From Marinilabilia rubra (lineage in GTDB: Bacteria > Bacteroidota > Bacteroidia > Bacteroidales > Marinilabiliaceae), in assembly GCF_003121985.1 (NCBI RefSeq), contig NZ_QEWP01000005.1:239537-303536 (forward strand): a stretch of 64,000 nucleotides of DNA, written 5' to 3'. The notes beneath the pieces are model-generated. The model searched no databases, had not been told where the DNA came from, and saw nothing but the letters and a program-made list of their open reading frames with translations. The stretch's first letter is position 1. Each line of letters begins with the position of its first letter. Below, one piece after another: positions 46,501 to 50,225 of the stretch. A program made the position numbers and the translations under genes.

Positions 46501-47549
46501 TTTGTTTTAACAGCGCCGGTACGTGTGCCATCCCTTAACAAATAATAGTCAACATCAACCTCTGAATTCGCAGCACTATAACTTGTTCCGGGACAATTAA
46601 TTCCAGTAGGTGACATTGCCTGATCATTGGGCGCCAAACTCACATAAAACGGCCCCCCACTCATCATAACAGGGCCACTGCAGCCATCAGCAATCACATA
46701 GTACTCACCTACCGCATTTTCTGCTCCAAAAATGTGGGATTGTCCATCACTCCCACTTGTCCAGGACTGAACATTTGAAGGAGGATTGGTGCCATCATCA
46801 TATACCATATGATAGGTAACTCCATTTTCAGAACTTTGAAGTTCAACATCATTCAAGAAGGTTGATGAACAAACGCTTGTTCCCGTAACGGTTTGAACAG
46901 CTGCATTTGGCTCAACAGTAAATGAAATCCCACCAGGTATATCTGCGGGATCAACTGTGCATGTCCCATCAACATGTTCAATACTTGATATAGTAAAAGT
47001 TGCATCTGAAGTCAGGGGGTCAGAAGTATAGGTACCACTGCCACCACCTGCTGTAACTAAAATAGTTGAAACATCAGACCCTTCTTTAGCTATTACAACA
47101 TTATAATTACCTGCGCCATCATTGATCGCAACTTCTAAATCTACAGTGCTATTTGAACAGACCGGAGAGGAGGAAGAAGTGGTAAAATCCACATCGGTCG
47201 GGGCTTCAGCAAAAACAATTTCAATATCATAAGTAGGTTGGCCTGAATTCTGGTACTCCCATGTTAATAGGTATGAACCATATGAACTAGCTGTAATAGA
47301 AGTAGAAAAATCGGTAGCATCGCCTAAATTAATACCAGCAGGAACAGAAATCCAATTCCCGGGATTTCTATCACTATTAGGGACAGCAGCCGGATCAATA
47401 TTAGATATACTTGTAGAACCACAAACAACTATAGTGGCATCCTGCCCAACAGCATTCCCCCCAAACACAAAAAGTCCGATAAAGAGCACCACACTCTTCA
47501 GCGAACCAAAAAACTTCAAATTTTCTTTTCCTGGTAAACCGTTCCTCAT
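25308..47549 (-). CDS. Giant SprB-like T9SS-secreted surface protein (7413 aa)
   Basis: One uninterrupted 22.2-kb frame encodes 7413 residues. In order: signal peptide (about 1-36, ending AVGQ); Ig-like/E-set domains (about 40-1455); about 41 SprB-type repeats (about 1460-5115, typical cores such as 'DVSCYGAADGSFTV' and 'GGSGNYSYSW'); three Ig-like and two PKD-like domains (about 5120-5570); nineteen ~83-residue repeats with a 'G-W-x-I-x-SG-G' core and 'G-N-x-x-R-W-T-I' (about 5573-7145); two PKD domains with WDFGDG and WHFGDG (about 7146-7315); and a type B T9SS C-terminal domain (about 7318-7413, 'FPNAFKP', 'YNRWGQLIYES', 'VYVWKVNG'). It should be exported by the T9SS and held on the cell surface as an adhesin, as SprB is in gliding Flavobacterium. 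Cohesion or motility are both possible. Confidence 0.92.
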   Translation of the reverse strand: MRNGLPGKENLKFFGSLKSVVLFIGLFVFGGNAVGQDATIVVCGSTSISNIDPAAVPNSDRNPGNWISVPAGINLGDATDFSTSITASSYGSYLLTWEYQNSGQPTYDIEIVFAEAPTDVDFTTSSSSPVCSNSTVDLEVAINDGAGNYNVVIAKEGSDVSTILVTAGGGSGTYTSDPLTSDATFTISSIEHVDGTCTVDPADIPGGISFTVEPNAAVQTVTGTSVCSSTFLNDVELQSSENGVTYHMVYDDGTNPPSNVQSWTSGSDGQSHIFGAENAVGEYYVIADGCSGPVMMSGGPFYVSLAPNDQAMSPTGINCPGTSYSAANSEVDVDYYLLRDGTRTGAVKTNTSGGFSFSLTNPGEYTVEAERNGCVRTLTGTLEIEPTPNQYTLSANQTSYCENVSPTGVEMTLSDSEAGVKYQLQQDDGTGFSNVGIPVDGDGNPLAPATWTNLTEGTFQVIATSSAGCTATMSGIPMISETPLPDADVSQSAATERCAGASNPEFRIFVDNITGQQPYSFEIYNVTTNTVVETVNNLYSDTYEAVVDPANPDTYTYRVQNLQDGAACGTVANVGEVSFTVFPLPTITFESPTAGYNVAFSGGNASIDICLGVTVDISAVVDNNTIVPPPYGYSWSNPDGTSASGETIGVSHNSTGTFTYTVEVADANGCSSVRDIDVVVNPLPDASFTPADGSAVCENGGLVDLLPSVNTGGDFSGGNVDNTNNTFDPANAGPGWHNITYTYTAPSGCANSEVNSIYVNSPPPVSISGLNSDYCADAGSVTISGFPNSTTGNPTWEVDGSSPAWFVDNTDGTATFDVGQALTTSGADQHTFIYTYTDASTTCSDTIEGTTNFHDDLSDDIDFYWREAGSGDPWKLFPSPELGLCETANDIELKAFFSPTGDPVDTSNPVDHTNGAGSFSGNGVTDGPAAGEAVFSPSTAGNGNHTINYSYTDNNTCNASVDYTVQIGTTLQFLNLASTYCVDDNTTYTVEGEPTDPTMTDGGTLKLYRGETLATYGTATADVTVTTSGSNPEIDFIPSTLGADDYVFEYIYDYNGCQNTLAQEVEIPAELDATFATSSGDTEYCINDAPVTFSPTQAGGSYSGNGISGDSFDPSVAGQGVHDITYSINTGGCYSDETIQLTVHDPSVGIALSQTTFCQNDQTLYPVEATNLVLSGTTYAADPGFETADYTFSAPTASFYRLDGSGDPDPATYTNTFTVSDGEAAIYFDPGAAPVGTFDISLVFDNTASGSCEITETLEVTVNETPSVNFGTADPLEYCQNSTPVVFEGRYAGGGATGSGYFMIDGDPNALGINNEVDGSGTGNNGRAEFDPSQVAASSAEQITYVYENAGCTSTRTKDFEIKESPSIYSVTSNPAGGIYCFGGDVTIGINSSENGVTYRLLRDGADAGQTVAGAADGSAVVFPTDVTDEGTYTVQAELPSADPACYSIMNGSVEVRENKVTATIDDVVDVTCNGASNGEIHVTASSLATDFVYSLHEFDSGTSAYSEIATSTTGSFTGLSASDDSNPYRVYITDSYGCPLSTPASGFLEIDLDELVAISMTSSNQTDVDCYGNNNGAFTINATGGQSGDYEFSIDGGTTWLTNGTSQYIFGNLYSGTYNVLVRNIGNPACVQSLVTPVEIDQPDGPVTVETATITDVDCDGNGAIEVEAEQSGYSGDFDYVLYREASPGNWVQVDDDTQPDNTPVNFSLSIGGNYRIDIYGENSCSMSAYYSVDEPTSVPVITLQGVTDESSPGAGDGSIEIGITGGMTPYTISWTGVDGGGNPIGGLVDGVTVQPNLSAGTYTVTVEDDNGCTDDLTAVVDANVDYDIVYSTQDPGPCYGSDNGEISLTAQGGVLPYASITLTTSSGDVITPSSSGDTYANYTGLIAGNYTATVIDDIGASISETITLAENPELIISNFINSSEAACYGEDGEVTFVATGGVPFPGDAGDPTVPDNPYYIYTIIPESGSNIEILAVTTDWPDPDLPAGNYELQVRDAVNCSANQFFEVTEPDALTINVENVEHVTCNGGNNGEITISVNGRPAGTNFVYDWEYYDELTSAWVAYTSVTGTTSNTINTLEADRYRVTVTEDGTTCSSDPSGSIVVDQPDVALSVSSNVSHVTTCYGDDSGEVRLSVTGGTPPYIINYGTMSDSWDGLNDYTVTGLSAGSYTFEILDDNGCSFTVNETITQPALFEVTNVVSGIACDDLTSGYVNFNVSGGLTVSGDNVYHVRLVRHENNQVYYDGDITNPTNPVSTNSLLAGPDYLIAGTYTLQVYDANSSDPSACMFEQEFSLENINIQATETNPTCAGQDNGSIELDITGGSGNVSYSWTAISGGPVPGAQANNEDLNNIPPGEYQFELTDITEGCTVTESYTIEYANTLSVTTGVTDASCFGASDGSITAYGTGGVEPYEYYWEDAAGNPIVNNQTVSNLAAGDYVVTIIDANGCEITSGNITVSQPTDFNLVVNDPADVSHVSCHGGSDGSFTVTPSRAGIFEYSIDGGATWQSSETFTGLAAGGYQVSMRDRETAQPYCTKYDIENVVITQPTGLVVDLVEITDVDCKGSSTGSIEVEVPAGSGTAPYTYQWYRVTSSGNVLLTGETGLILNNVEDNEYQVQVTDNNGCQVWSDVYEVNEPASLPAITVEDVSHVSSAGGNDGSIEISVTGGTGSYSINWVDSSGNNEGTDVTSIAGLDADLYTVTVEDANNCSVDRDIAVNDPDAALDLTVTRQVNPGPCSGATNGEIELNATGGVGPYTFTLTLQPDVDISASSVSGGFAYYNNLEAGYYTAQVVDANGVVFVYPTDIQLTVPDPVVVIVDNTADESCSYNDDGEVTFTINGGSGNYDYTIYSNTTGTVRSNTATAGTSVTESGLFADEYEIVVADDNFCSDAATFTITQPNVLGVDVTDLQDVSCNNGSDGAITVEVTGRPGGTDYTYTWQEPDGAGGWQDIVGAPDSRTYSGISSGSYRVIAEETISTCTVISDEIIVDEPGSVILAQEQVTPITTCYGDDSGSVRLSVSGGTSPYTIRYGTVEESWDGAGDYTATGLTAGLYDFEVFDANGCSDVIQDVQITEPDPLQVTNIEYGILCDQTTSGWLNFDVSGGLDNGGYAYNVKVVRQESNQEYYNDVVSNGTINLPDGTATSLDLIEGTYTLEVYDSNSSDPSNCIFVQEFTLENITIDADIVHPTCSGINDGSIDVSVSGGSGNYSYSWSYSEDGTYSEITQDISGLSFGTYTLTLSQLDDLGNVECTIVEPFDLAYEHTLSVDTTVTDVSCYDGNDGSITAYADGGVAPYIYQWMDDAGNPIVNTQTVSGLESGSYQVRVIDDNGCEILLSGIVVDQPDNFSLSADAADITINNVSCYGAADGSFTVTALLNPGEAGEVVNPVNSNFEYSIDGGTTWQSSRTFTGLSVGGYQVSMRDLDTQAPYCTKYDIINVEITQPSTPLIVDSYDITDVQCKGETTGEISVTVDGGTPDGSGNYTYQWYSVTSSGNILLSGETSSTLSGLEDGEYRLLITDDNNCLLWSDIYEVTEPSTSPAITVENVSNVSSEGGSDGSIDISINGGTPGYNILWTGVDDDGNAIAGLPSNQTNLQNLVAGTYTVEILDANNCDVERDITVTDPDVTLDLSLTELSNAGPCSGAANGEIEVNATGGVAPYTFSLIRQPATAVTPSSVSGGFAYYNNLEAGYYNAEVVDANGVRDTLVNIQVRVPDPIVIDITNVQDLSCFEEGNGQFTFSATGGNLGDLDNLDDGGDYTYTVNSENGGTVSGSFAHNGNVLLDNLDADNYEVRVYDATGVCYEIQTVTLNEPDAITFDVSAVDLSCNGSNDGAITVTNVQGSWSNGYTYNWYIYNEVTSSWDDYALDDGAAISGLPADTFRVVVTGNFAGCTGTSSDIIVGEPDELHLILDEQQDITTCYGDNTGEVTLRVEGGTANYDLTGSATYLNWNGADTYVADELYAGTNIFSVEDANGCTASVSADILEPEQLVVSNLDSQIECEPTDGGELDVEVSGGLINSAGNYSYRVELINQNNGNIIIQNDDFASTATAPHSISVTGIPAGDYDVSVLDANSSDPSACIYTNVISLSYIEVQGEVTHATCAGSTDGGIDITISGGSGNYSYSWSDDGGTTTIATTRDLSGRGEGTYTLTLTDLNRGSCTVVEDYTIENGKSLEFDASVWAVSCNGGNNGAIIVDEVINAQPTITYFLDGIADPDNDGQWTGLTAGNYEVTVIDGEGCEITQIFSVTQPNAIDFSLTSTLDCSVDYDRTIVLSGLSGGNGSYTYSWSGPGTFTEVSDTEISDITVGGSYRVKVTDYKNCSLTKTIEVAGQPILSADVTPVQCNEGTNGVIDLTVSGGSDDYSYLWNDAASSTTQDLTGKEAGTYEVVVTDNSQTCATTSNPYTSSLEVEITEPDPFIVDSYVVNVTCGGEEPDGEINISSITGGSGSYTLTWDASPNITPGDWHQTGLPEGEYAVVIADADGCSITRIFTVEEPDPLDFTLDVDATNCIQENSIEITSPTGGTGNFEYVWAGPGVDTSNPTITTQSNLPGGEYTITMVDVGNSHNCNVSKSVTLSELLEVTYTSQPETCPGANNGLIDLTVSGGVAPFTYNWTTTDGSGLVATDQDQSGLSAGTYEVTVTDSNPEGPCTVTISNIEVAEANAITVVNSITHVRCLDGSNGAVNIDVTGGSGAYNYSWSGPGGFTSSDEDISGLEAGSYTVVVTDVISGTTCSVTETYNVTEPADFIEVTGVDVTEVLCHGEATGEIDITVSGGTAPYEFQWVGPGTITDPTAEDLSGIRSGNYNVFITDANGCVLDYEAVYGDFINVPQPDEALDAYTVNVEDVTINGESTGSIEIEVTGGTGSYTIEWKQDGAAYPDGNDLEYIDNLPSGTYSVTITDENNCTTEINSIVVRQPGESLNLIISKRHVGACSGSDNGVISVDMTGGTLPYQSITLFNGGQVDQVTNDNGAVFRDLPAGDYEVVGIDANGVDIRSEVRILQPTPLVLNADVTTHVECYSSETGVITVSVDGGIAHSTNNDYRVSLSGGPSGTAAVQNPAASTDITFTNLPAGTYTVRVIDDSNVNEVDGSDDTWSAGYGDSNFNINSDCYIETQVTVEQPEAELTLSTVTGSEEICEGVLPTLQLITANWDFAADGNLEVALSDGETYTVDASPFQFEPTNVPVEGITQYNILTVENAAGCSKGTGSGTAIVEVHPLPTATIFGDAEMCLGEARDVGIELTGSGPWNVAISDGTNTWNETFTGTFNLFEVTPNADATYEILSVSDSYCSNSPGIGSATVTVNELPEVTISGSAEICEGAYTNLKFELTAGTAPYEVTYQAVTSSGTTEHTVGPITTASYDLAVSPDETTDYRLVSVVDANGCEQSVTGEVTVTVRELAGSVTGITGSDIICQGSTQTYSIDPVNNATGYVWELPAGAGTIVSGQGTTSIEVDYAIDAPETANLSVYAYNDCGDGPNYVLQINIDQLPQTIGAIDGDPDLCQGAAGVRYSVPQVNDAAVYNWTVPAGFTIVDGQGSSTIEVDVDPAINTTIGDITVTPENSCGVSTSSSSLEVEVHPLPDADAGSDQQLCGTSTTLAAVDPSAVNANWSGQWEIISGYATIASANDPSSALNDISRGDVVLVWTVTNTSTGLGCSVSDTVMVRNNQLSVQADAEETLSCDSNTDLYGTIIPSYPNTSGRWTVESGSGSFDDANAAGTTVYDLGPGSNTLRWTLTQNTCESYAEVVVVNDQPDQAHIDQQDTIDICDTQTILTANDPVQGTGTWSVEKGRATITATNAAGNEIEVTNLAKGENIIRWTISKNGNCSNYDQVVIRNNQLEVEAGDPYTTCQDVIQIEGTEPPEGSTGQWSAYGAAAGQVSFSDGTAHQTVVSGLVYGENDLRWTLYKNGCESSDSVTITSHTPTVATVGSEQTICNTDTILTGNDPAGYETGRWTIVQGSGDFTDANDPQTRISNVGFGENIYRWTIFNGNCSSSADLTVFNQQVEAFAGKDTVSCNRYVKLNAEPVPDGYTGLWTIESGSGGAVFDGSQNNPKVGVQLAFGENLLRWNVIHDQSGCSSSDVVSVMVNAIETVEAGGDQIINDGSGEATMQAVLPNRASGEWSIVSGGGTIVEPNNPGTLIENLSRGPNVFRWTVTIGNCIAYDEVQITNGDVIQADTGPDIFTCSPEATMHANDPDNAIGRWTLGSYGSGKFQNDRDPETLVYDLGPGENEFVWTISYGQGTTYSSDTIIVTNNQPDRARAGLDRFTCNNTDTLKGNTPDVNMGTVTWSIISGSGQIEYTDHPETAVTGLSQGDNTFVYTIQKGSGNNVCFSSDTVIVTNGLATPAEAGEDQTLCTDSVELTPNIPNHGIGEWRIYEGAAEFEGNMARNIARGTNRFLWVITTEYCTSVDTVTIVNNEPSVPNAGRDIPVCKDSVTLSGSLDIYHTGEWSLISGSGDLESPGEPDTKVTNLGPGNNRFRWTITNGHCSDFDDVVIRNDFKEAIIRYDATTPLCVDTTVLEANNPLPGIGTWGVVGGGGSAEFDDPEDPNTTVRGLEQGENILTWTITNNQCVDVDYVTVINNTPSQSDAGGNVATCDNYVYLAANDPEVGNGQWTVRNGSGNFSSLSNPSARVDSLQFGSNVFRWTIENEGCRSIDDVQIEYNSVPASAGYDRTICSDTEVLQGNNPSPGTGTWSVAGGTSQATFDDLNNPNTTVRNLRKGVNRLRWTINYRGCQTFEEVSITNGSPSTSYAGNTQRLCADETTLDALEPEIGTGRWEVIAGSATFTSADMNNPKAAVSQLAKGDNVLRWIVENDICRSEDDVLIVNNLPSTPFAGSDLEVCQPDHDLMAATPEYGDGYWSILEGGGNISDVTDPRAHIRNLSYGTTRLKWTVTKGQCTLSDEIIIENNTATQANAGPDVADCKDWAQLDANPALRGTGEWSIVSGRGSFVNPADEATTIEELGFGENVLMWEIWNGDKCFTRDTVTIFNKVPEQSDAGNDKVICENYTTLNANNPPEEALGTWTVVSGAGEFDNPGSYSSIVRDIGFGDNVYKWTISYGDCVTESTVNVKSNKTDAYAGEDLVVYDPEAMLNANNVGDLDAGWSIVGGTGEFEDPNFFNTLVSGLSEGINTYRWSIVVEGCSSFDDVTVEYRPVPDAGFVTDGDEGCWPLTVSFTNYSVGVQDRDYHWDFGDGNTSGDQNPVHTFENAGDFSVMLTVPGPDGIEGHYQKIIRVHEHPEAAFDVTPTEVYVPGDEVRFFDLSVGSEEYEWHFGDGNMSTEAHPVHEYSESGVYDVMLHVTNEFGCTDSATIEGAVTAISKGFIKFPNAFKPRPDGGVSNRPSETNNIFKPVYRDVDTYHLQIYNRWGQLIYESNDIEEGWNGFYKGQLVPQAVYVWKVNGTFVNGTEFRETGSVLLVR
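26115..30833 (-). repeat. Nineteen ~83-residue C-terminal array repeats
   Basis: By eye, nineteen units of 75-87 residues follow one another. The shared pattern is a Cys near the start, 'L-x-A/G-N-x-P', 'G-x-W-x-I/V-x-S/G-G', 'T-x-V-x-x-L', 'G-x-N-x-x-R-W-T-I', a second Cys, and 'D-x-V-x-I-x-N-N' at the end. Units are diverged in sequence, so the array is older than the SprB super-repeat. I do not recognise the family with confidence. Confidence 0.75.
34990..36840 (-). repeat. SprB super-repeat, copy 3 (partial)
   Basis: The order begins again (GPC unit at 36634, TTCYGD unit at 35805) and holds for about seven units, then breaks into units of other types. The GPC-like pair appears once more near 32765, out of phase. 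Confidence 0.65.
36840..39535 (-). repeat. SprB super-repeat, copy 2 (about 2.70 kb, ten units)
   Basis: The same ten-unit order repeats with the GPC unit at 39340 and the TTCYGDD unit at 38525. Stretches such as 37250-37382 and 39932-40066 are alike at DNA level, not only in protein. Confidence 0.75.
39535..42235 (-). repeat. SprB super-repeat, copy 1 (about 2.69 kb, ten units)
   Basis: Ten consecutive SprB units (PGPC, ACYGED, VTCNGG, TTCYGDD, IACDD, PTCAGQ, ASCFGA, VSCHGG, DVDCKG, SSAGG) recur in the same order in the next segment. Anchors: the GPC unit at 42031 and the TTCYGDD unit at 41171. Confidence 0.75.
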
Positions 47550-47574
47550 CCGTATATATTCTGAAATTCAACAA

Positions 47575-47588
47575 CCTCCAGATGGAGG
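47575..47588 (-). promoter_or_regulatory. Small hairpin in the leader of the giant gene
   Basis: CCTCCA-GA-TGGAGG lies 25 bases before the ATG of the giant gene. Read on the minus strand, its TGGAGG half resembles an anti-SD-complementary sequence, but is too distant for a normal ribosome-binding site. Its role is unknown. Confidence 0.35.
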
Positions 47589-48528
47589 ATTATCAAATTA
47601 AGTTAGGCTTTTGCAAATATGCATTGAATACAATGTATCCAATTCGCTAAATACTATTATCCCCATATAAGGGATACACCAAAACCATAAATCCGGAATT
47701 TTACTCGTCAGAAGGTGATCATCCATGGCCCTTGGTGTCACAGCTCAAGCCAACAAAAACTATTATTAAATTGATAATTAATCAATCAAAATAATCGGTT
47801 ATGTAATTGTCAGCTAGTTTTTTCAAATCTAAAAATAAAGGTAATCCTAAAAAATACAAGGGCTGCATCCTCTTCTCGTGAAGAAATACCACCAAGCTAC
47901 TTTTCAAAATTTTTATTCAATATACCCTCATTTTTGTAAAGAAACAGCAAATTTTTCAAATACGAAAATTGTTTCTCGACTATTTGTACGGTAAGGGACC
48001 AAAAAAAGTTGGTCAAAAAAGGAAGAATTTTTTAAAGAAATCTGATTTTTAACATTTACTGATTTGCAGGTTTTTTGTTTTTCACTCATTTTTAGAGGAG
48101 TTTCCCGGTCAAACATTTCTCACCTCTCGTCAAAAGGCTTTTGGCATTAATAATCCTTAGATATTCGAATTACACTCAAATATTACAGATAGCTAACAGG
48201 GACCTCACAGGTACCTGGTTCGGCAATGGACCTTTCATCCTACCTGCCATATGCTAATTTGAAAAGTCTGAAATTTGAAGAAGCCCCATTAAATGATTGG
48301 AATTGCTTAAGAAACACTATTGTTCCTGGAATTACCTTTTCACTGTTTAGATTGCTTCCCTTCTACACCACAATACTCCGTTCAGCATTCGAAAAAAATT
48401 GATTTTCGAATAGTTAAGAGGCTTTCACGATATTTCCCAAATTCCTCATAATAAAAACTTTGGGTCTTCGCGTCTTTGCGTTTAGTGTCTTACTCCTAAT
48501 ATTCGTGTTTTTTTGGCAAAATATTTCT

Positions 48529-48796
48529 AAAATGGCTACGCCATTTTCTGTTTGGTGTCCACGAATTTCACTAATTATACGAATTTTGGTCGCACTTGAA
48601 GTGCGACATTAAACGGCTTTCTTTGGCGAGCAAAGCGGCAGAGCCGAGCGGCCGTTTTTCAAAAAAGCTGTAAAACAGCTTTTAATTCGCTTAATTCGTG
48701 AAATTCGTGGACAAAAAAAGTAATTGCGAAGCAATTAGCTTATCCAGCAAATTCTCATTTGATTTTCTTTTACTTGTTTGGTTCTGGCTATGCCAG
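48529..48796. repeat. Cluster of short perfect hairpins inside a larger inverted repeat
   Basis: Five hairpins occur in a row: AAAATGGC-TAC-GCCATTTT (48529), GTCGCAC/GTGCGAC (48589-48607), AAAAGCTG/CAGCTTTT (48663-48683), TAATTGC-GAA-GCAATTA (48721) and CTGGC-TAT-GCCAG (48784). The outer TGTCCACGAATTTCAC at 48556 is mirrored by GTGAAATTCGTGGACA ending at 48713. Confidence 0.65.
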
Positions 48797-48913
48797 GTTA
48801 GGCTTTTTTCACCTAACCATTGTACCAATGATTAAGAAATAAATCCCTATATTCAATACTCCGTTAAACTCTTATAAGGCACTAGTAATCTGTTATTTAT
48901 ATTTAAACGATTG

Positions 48914-48989
48914 TTTGTGCTAAGGTGCATATTTTCAATATCATACGATTCATCTTATATCTTATGTCTAAAAATCCAACGATCTATTG
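48914..48989 (-). repeat. Dispersed repeat CAATAGATCGTT, inverted copy
   Basis: Read on the minus strand it starts CAATAGATCGTTGGATTTTT and matches the full-length copy at 51461-51540 over about 75 bases, including 'AAGAT', 'AATCGTA', 'TTGAAAATAT' and the terminal 'TTAGCAC' region. Confidence 0.6.
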
Positions 48990-49045
48990 TATATTAGTAT
49001 TCATCTGTTAATCAGATTGTTTTTTTCAACCCTAAATTCAAAATT

Positions 49046-49669
49046 ATGGCCGTCTACAAAGGAAATGGAAGGTATTCAGGAAAGGTAGGGTCAGTGGTTT
49101 TCTGCAATTGGAAAGACATTGATTACATCAGAAGTGTGCCGGATCCCGTAAAACGCAAACCCTCTCAAAAAGAGAAAACAAACCGGGAAAGGTTAAAGCT
49201 GGCCAACCGGGTTATGCAATCGCTCGGAGAAGTGCTAAGAATCGGGTTCCGCGCTACCCCGGGCCGGGGAACTCCGCTTAATGCGGCTTTATCCGATATT
49301 ATGAAAAACGCCATCACCAGGGATCCGGAAAACATAACAGCTGACTATCCAAGACTTCGTATTGCTGCAGGGTTGTTGCAAGGGCCTCAAAATGTCAAAG
49401 CGGTCAGGGAGGCAGATGACATAACTTTCACCAGGGATGACAACTCATCCCTGGGCGATGCTTCGCCTTCAGACCATTCCTTACTGGTTGCTGTTTCAGA
49501 AGACGGAAGATTTTTCTTTTCAGATAAAGAATTTACCCGAAATCATTGTCAGTTTTCCCTGACAATCAACGGATATGATGCCACTACGCAACATTGGCAC
49601 TGCTATCTTGCGTTCTTGAGGAGTAATAAAAAAGATACCAGTACCAGTGTTTATGCTGGTCAAGTTTAA
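49046..49669 (+). CDS. DUF6266 family protein
   Basis: The 207-residue protein begins 'AVYKGNGRYSGKVGSVVFCN' followed by WKDIDYIRSVPD, the conserved N-terminal pattern of DUF6266, a family common in Bacteroidota and of unknown function. No signal peptide or membrane segment is visible. Basic residues are frequent near residues 35-70. It stands alone in a region dense with repeats, so context does not suggest a role. Confidence 0.72.
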   Translation: MAVYKGNGRYSGKVGSVVFCNWKDIDYIRSVPDPVKRKPSQKEKTNRERLKLANRVMQSLGEVLRIGFRATPGRGTPLNAALSDIMKNAITRDPENITADYPRLRIAAGLLQGPQNVKAVREADDITFTRDDNSSLGDASPSDHSLLVAVSEDGRFFFSDKEFTRNHCQFSLTINGYDATTQHWHCYLAFLRSNKKDTSTSVYAGQV

Positions 49670-50225
49670 AGACCCGTAATTTACCAAACTAATTTTCGTC
49701 TTAGTTTATTTTTATACCCTAACCTTTTTCGCCCGAAGCTTACTATGGCTGCTAAGCTTGTCTTGAGAAAACAATTGAATACCTTTTTATTCACCCAAAT
49801 CCAGAGGGGCTTTGCCCCTTGCACCCCAATTCCTTTTTTGTCTTGACACAAAAAAGGAATCAAAAAAATTATTTCATGATTATTGCTACACTCAGCATTG
49901 TTCAAGCGAGCTTGACACTGCTTTCGCTAATCGCAATAAGTCAAGGCTGTGCCCGCTTCGCTCGAAAAAACAGCATTCGATGGCTAAAATCTTTAAACTC
50001 TCCCGATTTAAGTTTTGTAAGGTTTTTGGTAGCCCAAAAACCAACAAAAACTATTATCGAGATCAAACAGAAAAGATTTCTTTAGGCCATCTTCACTTGT
50101 TTTTTCGGCTCACCGGCCAGGGCAGTCCTTTAATTCCAGGTTCGCTTTTTACTTGGGTAAAAGAAACAACACACATAAAAAAATACCTTCAAGAATTTCA
50201 GTTTAGCGAAATAAGTATCATTACA
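49670..50225. other. Gene-free stretch with hairpins and a piece shared with 62.6 kb
   Basis: AGGGGCTTTGCCCCT (about 49805-49819) and a 13-bp-stem hairpin (49829-49860) lie here. About 50010-50062 resembles the inverse of about 62592-62640 (GTAAGGTTTTTG, then AAAACCAACAAAA). ORFs here lack protein-like features and overlap aroA on the other strand. Confidence 0.5.
49829..49860. repeat. Perfect 13-bp-stem hairpin
   Basis: ATTCCTTTTTTGT pairs with ACAAAAAAGGAAT around a 6-base loop (CTTGAC). Confidence 0.7.

Larger units (their letters stand above)
47589..49045. other. Gene-free stretch rich in hairpins
   Basis: No credible gene was found in these 1.46 kb; a 62-residue minus-strand ORF at 47928-48116 shows no protein-like features. 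It holds the upstream region of the giant gene, a cluster of small hairpins (48529-48796) and one inverted copy of the dispersed repeat (48914-48989). Confidence 0.55.

Noticed and set aside
47928..48116. A 62-residue minus-strand ORF upstream of the giant gene
   Set aside because: Low-complexity Lys/Phe-rich sequence in very AT-rich DNA, no ribosome-binding site or family signs.
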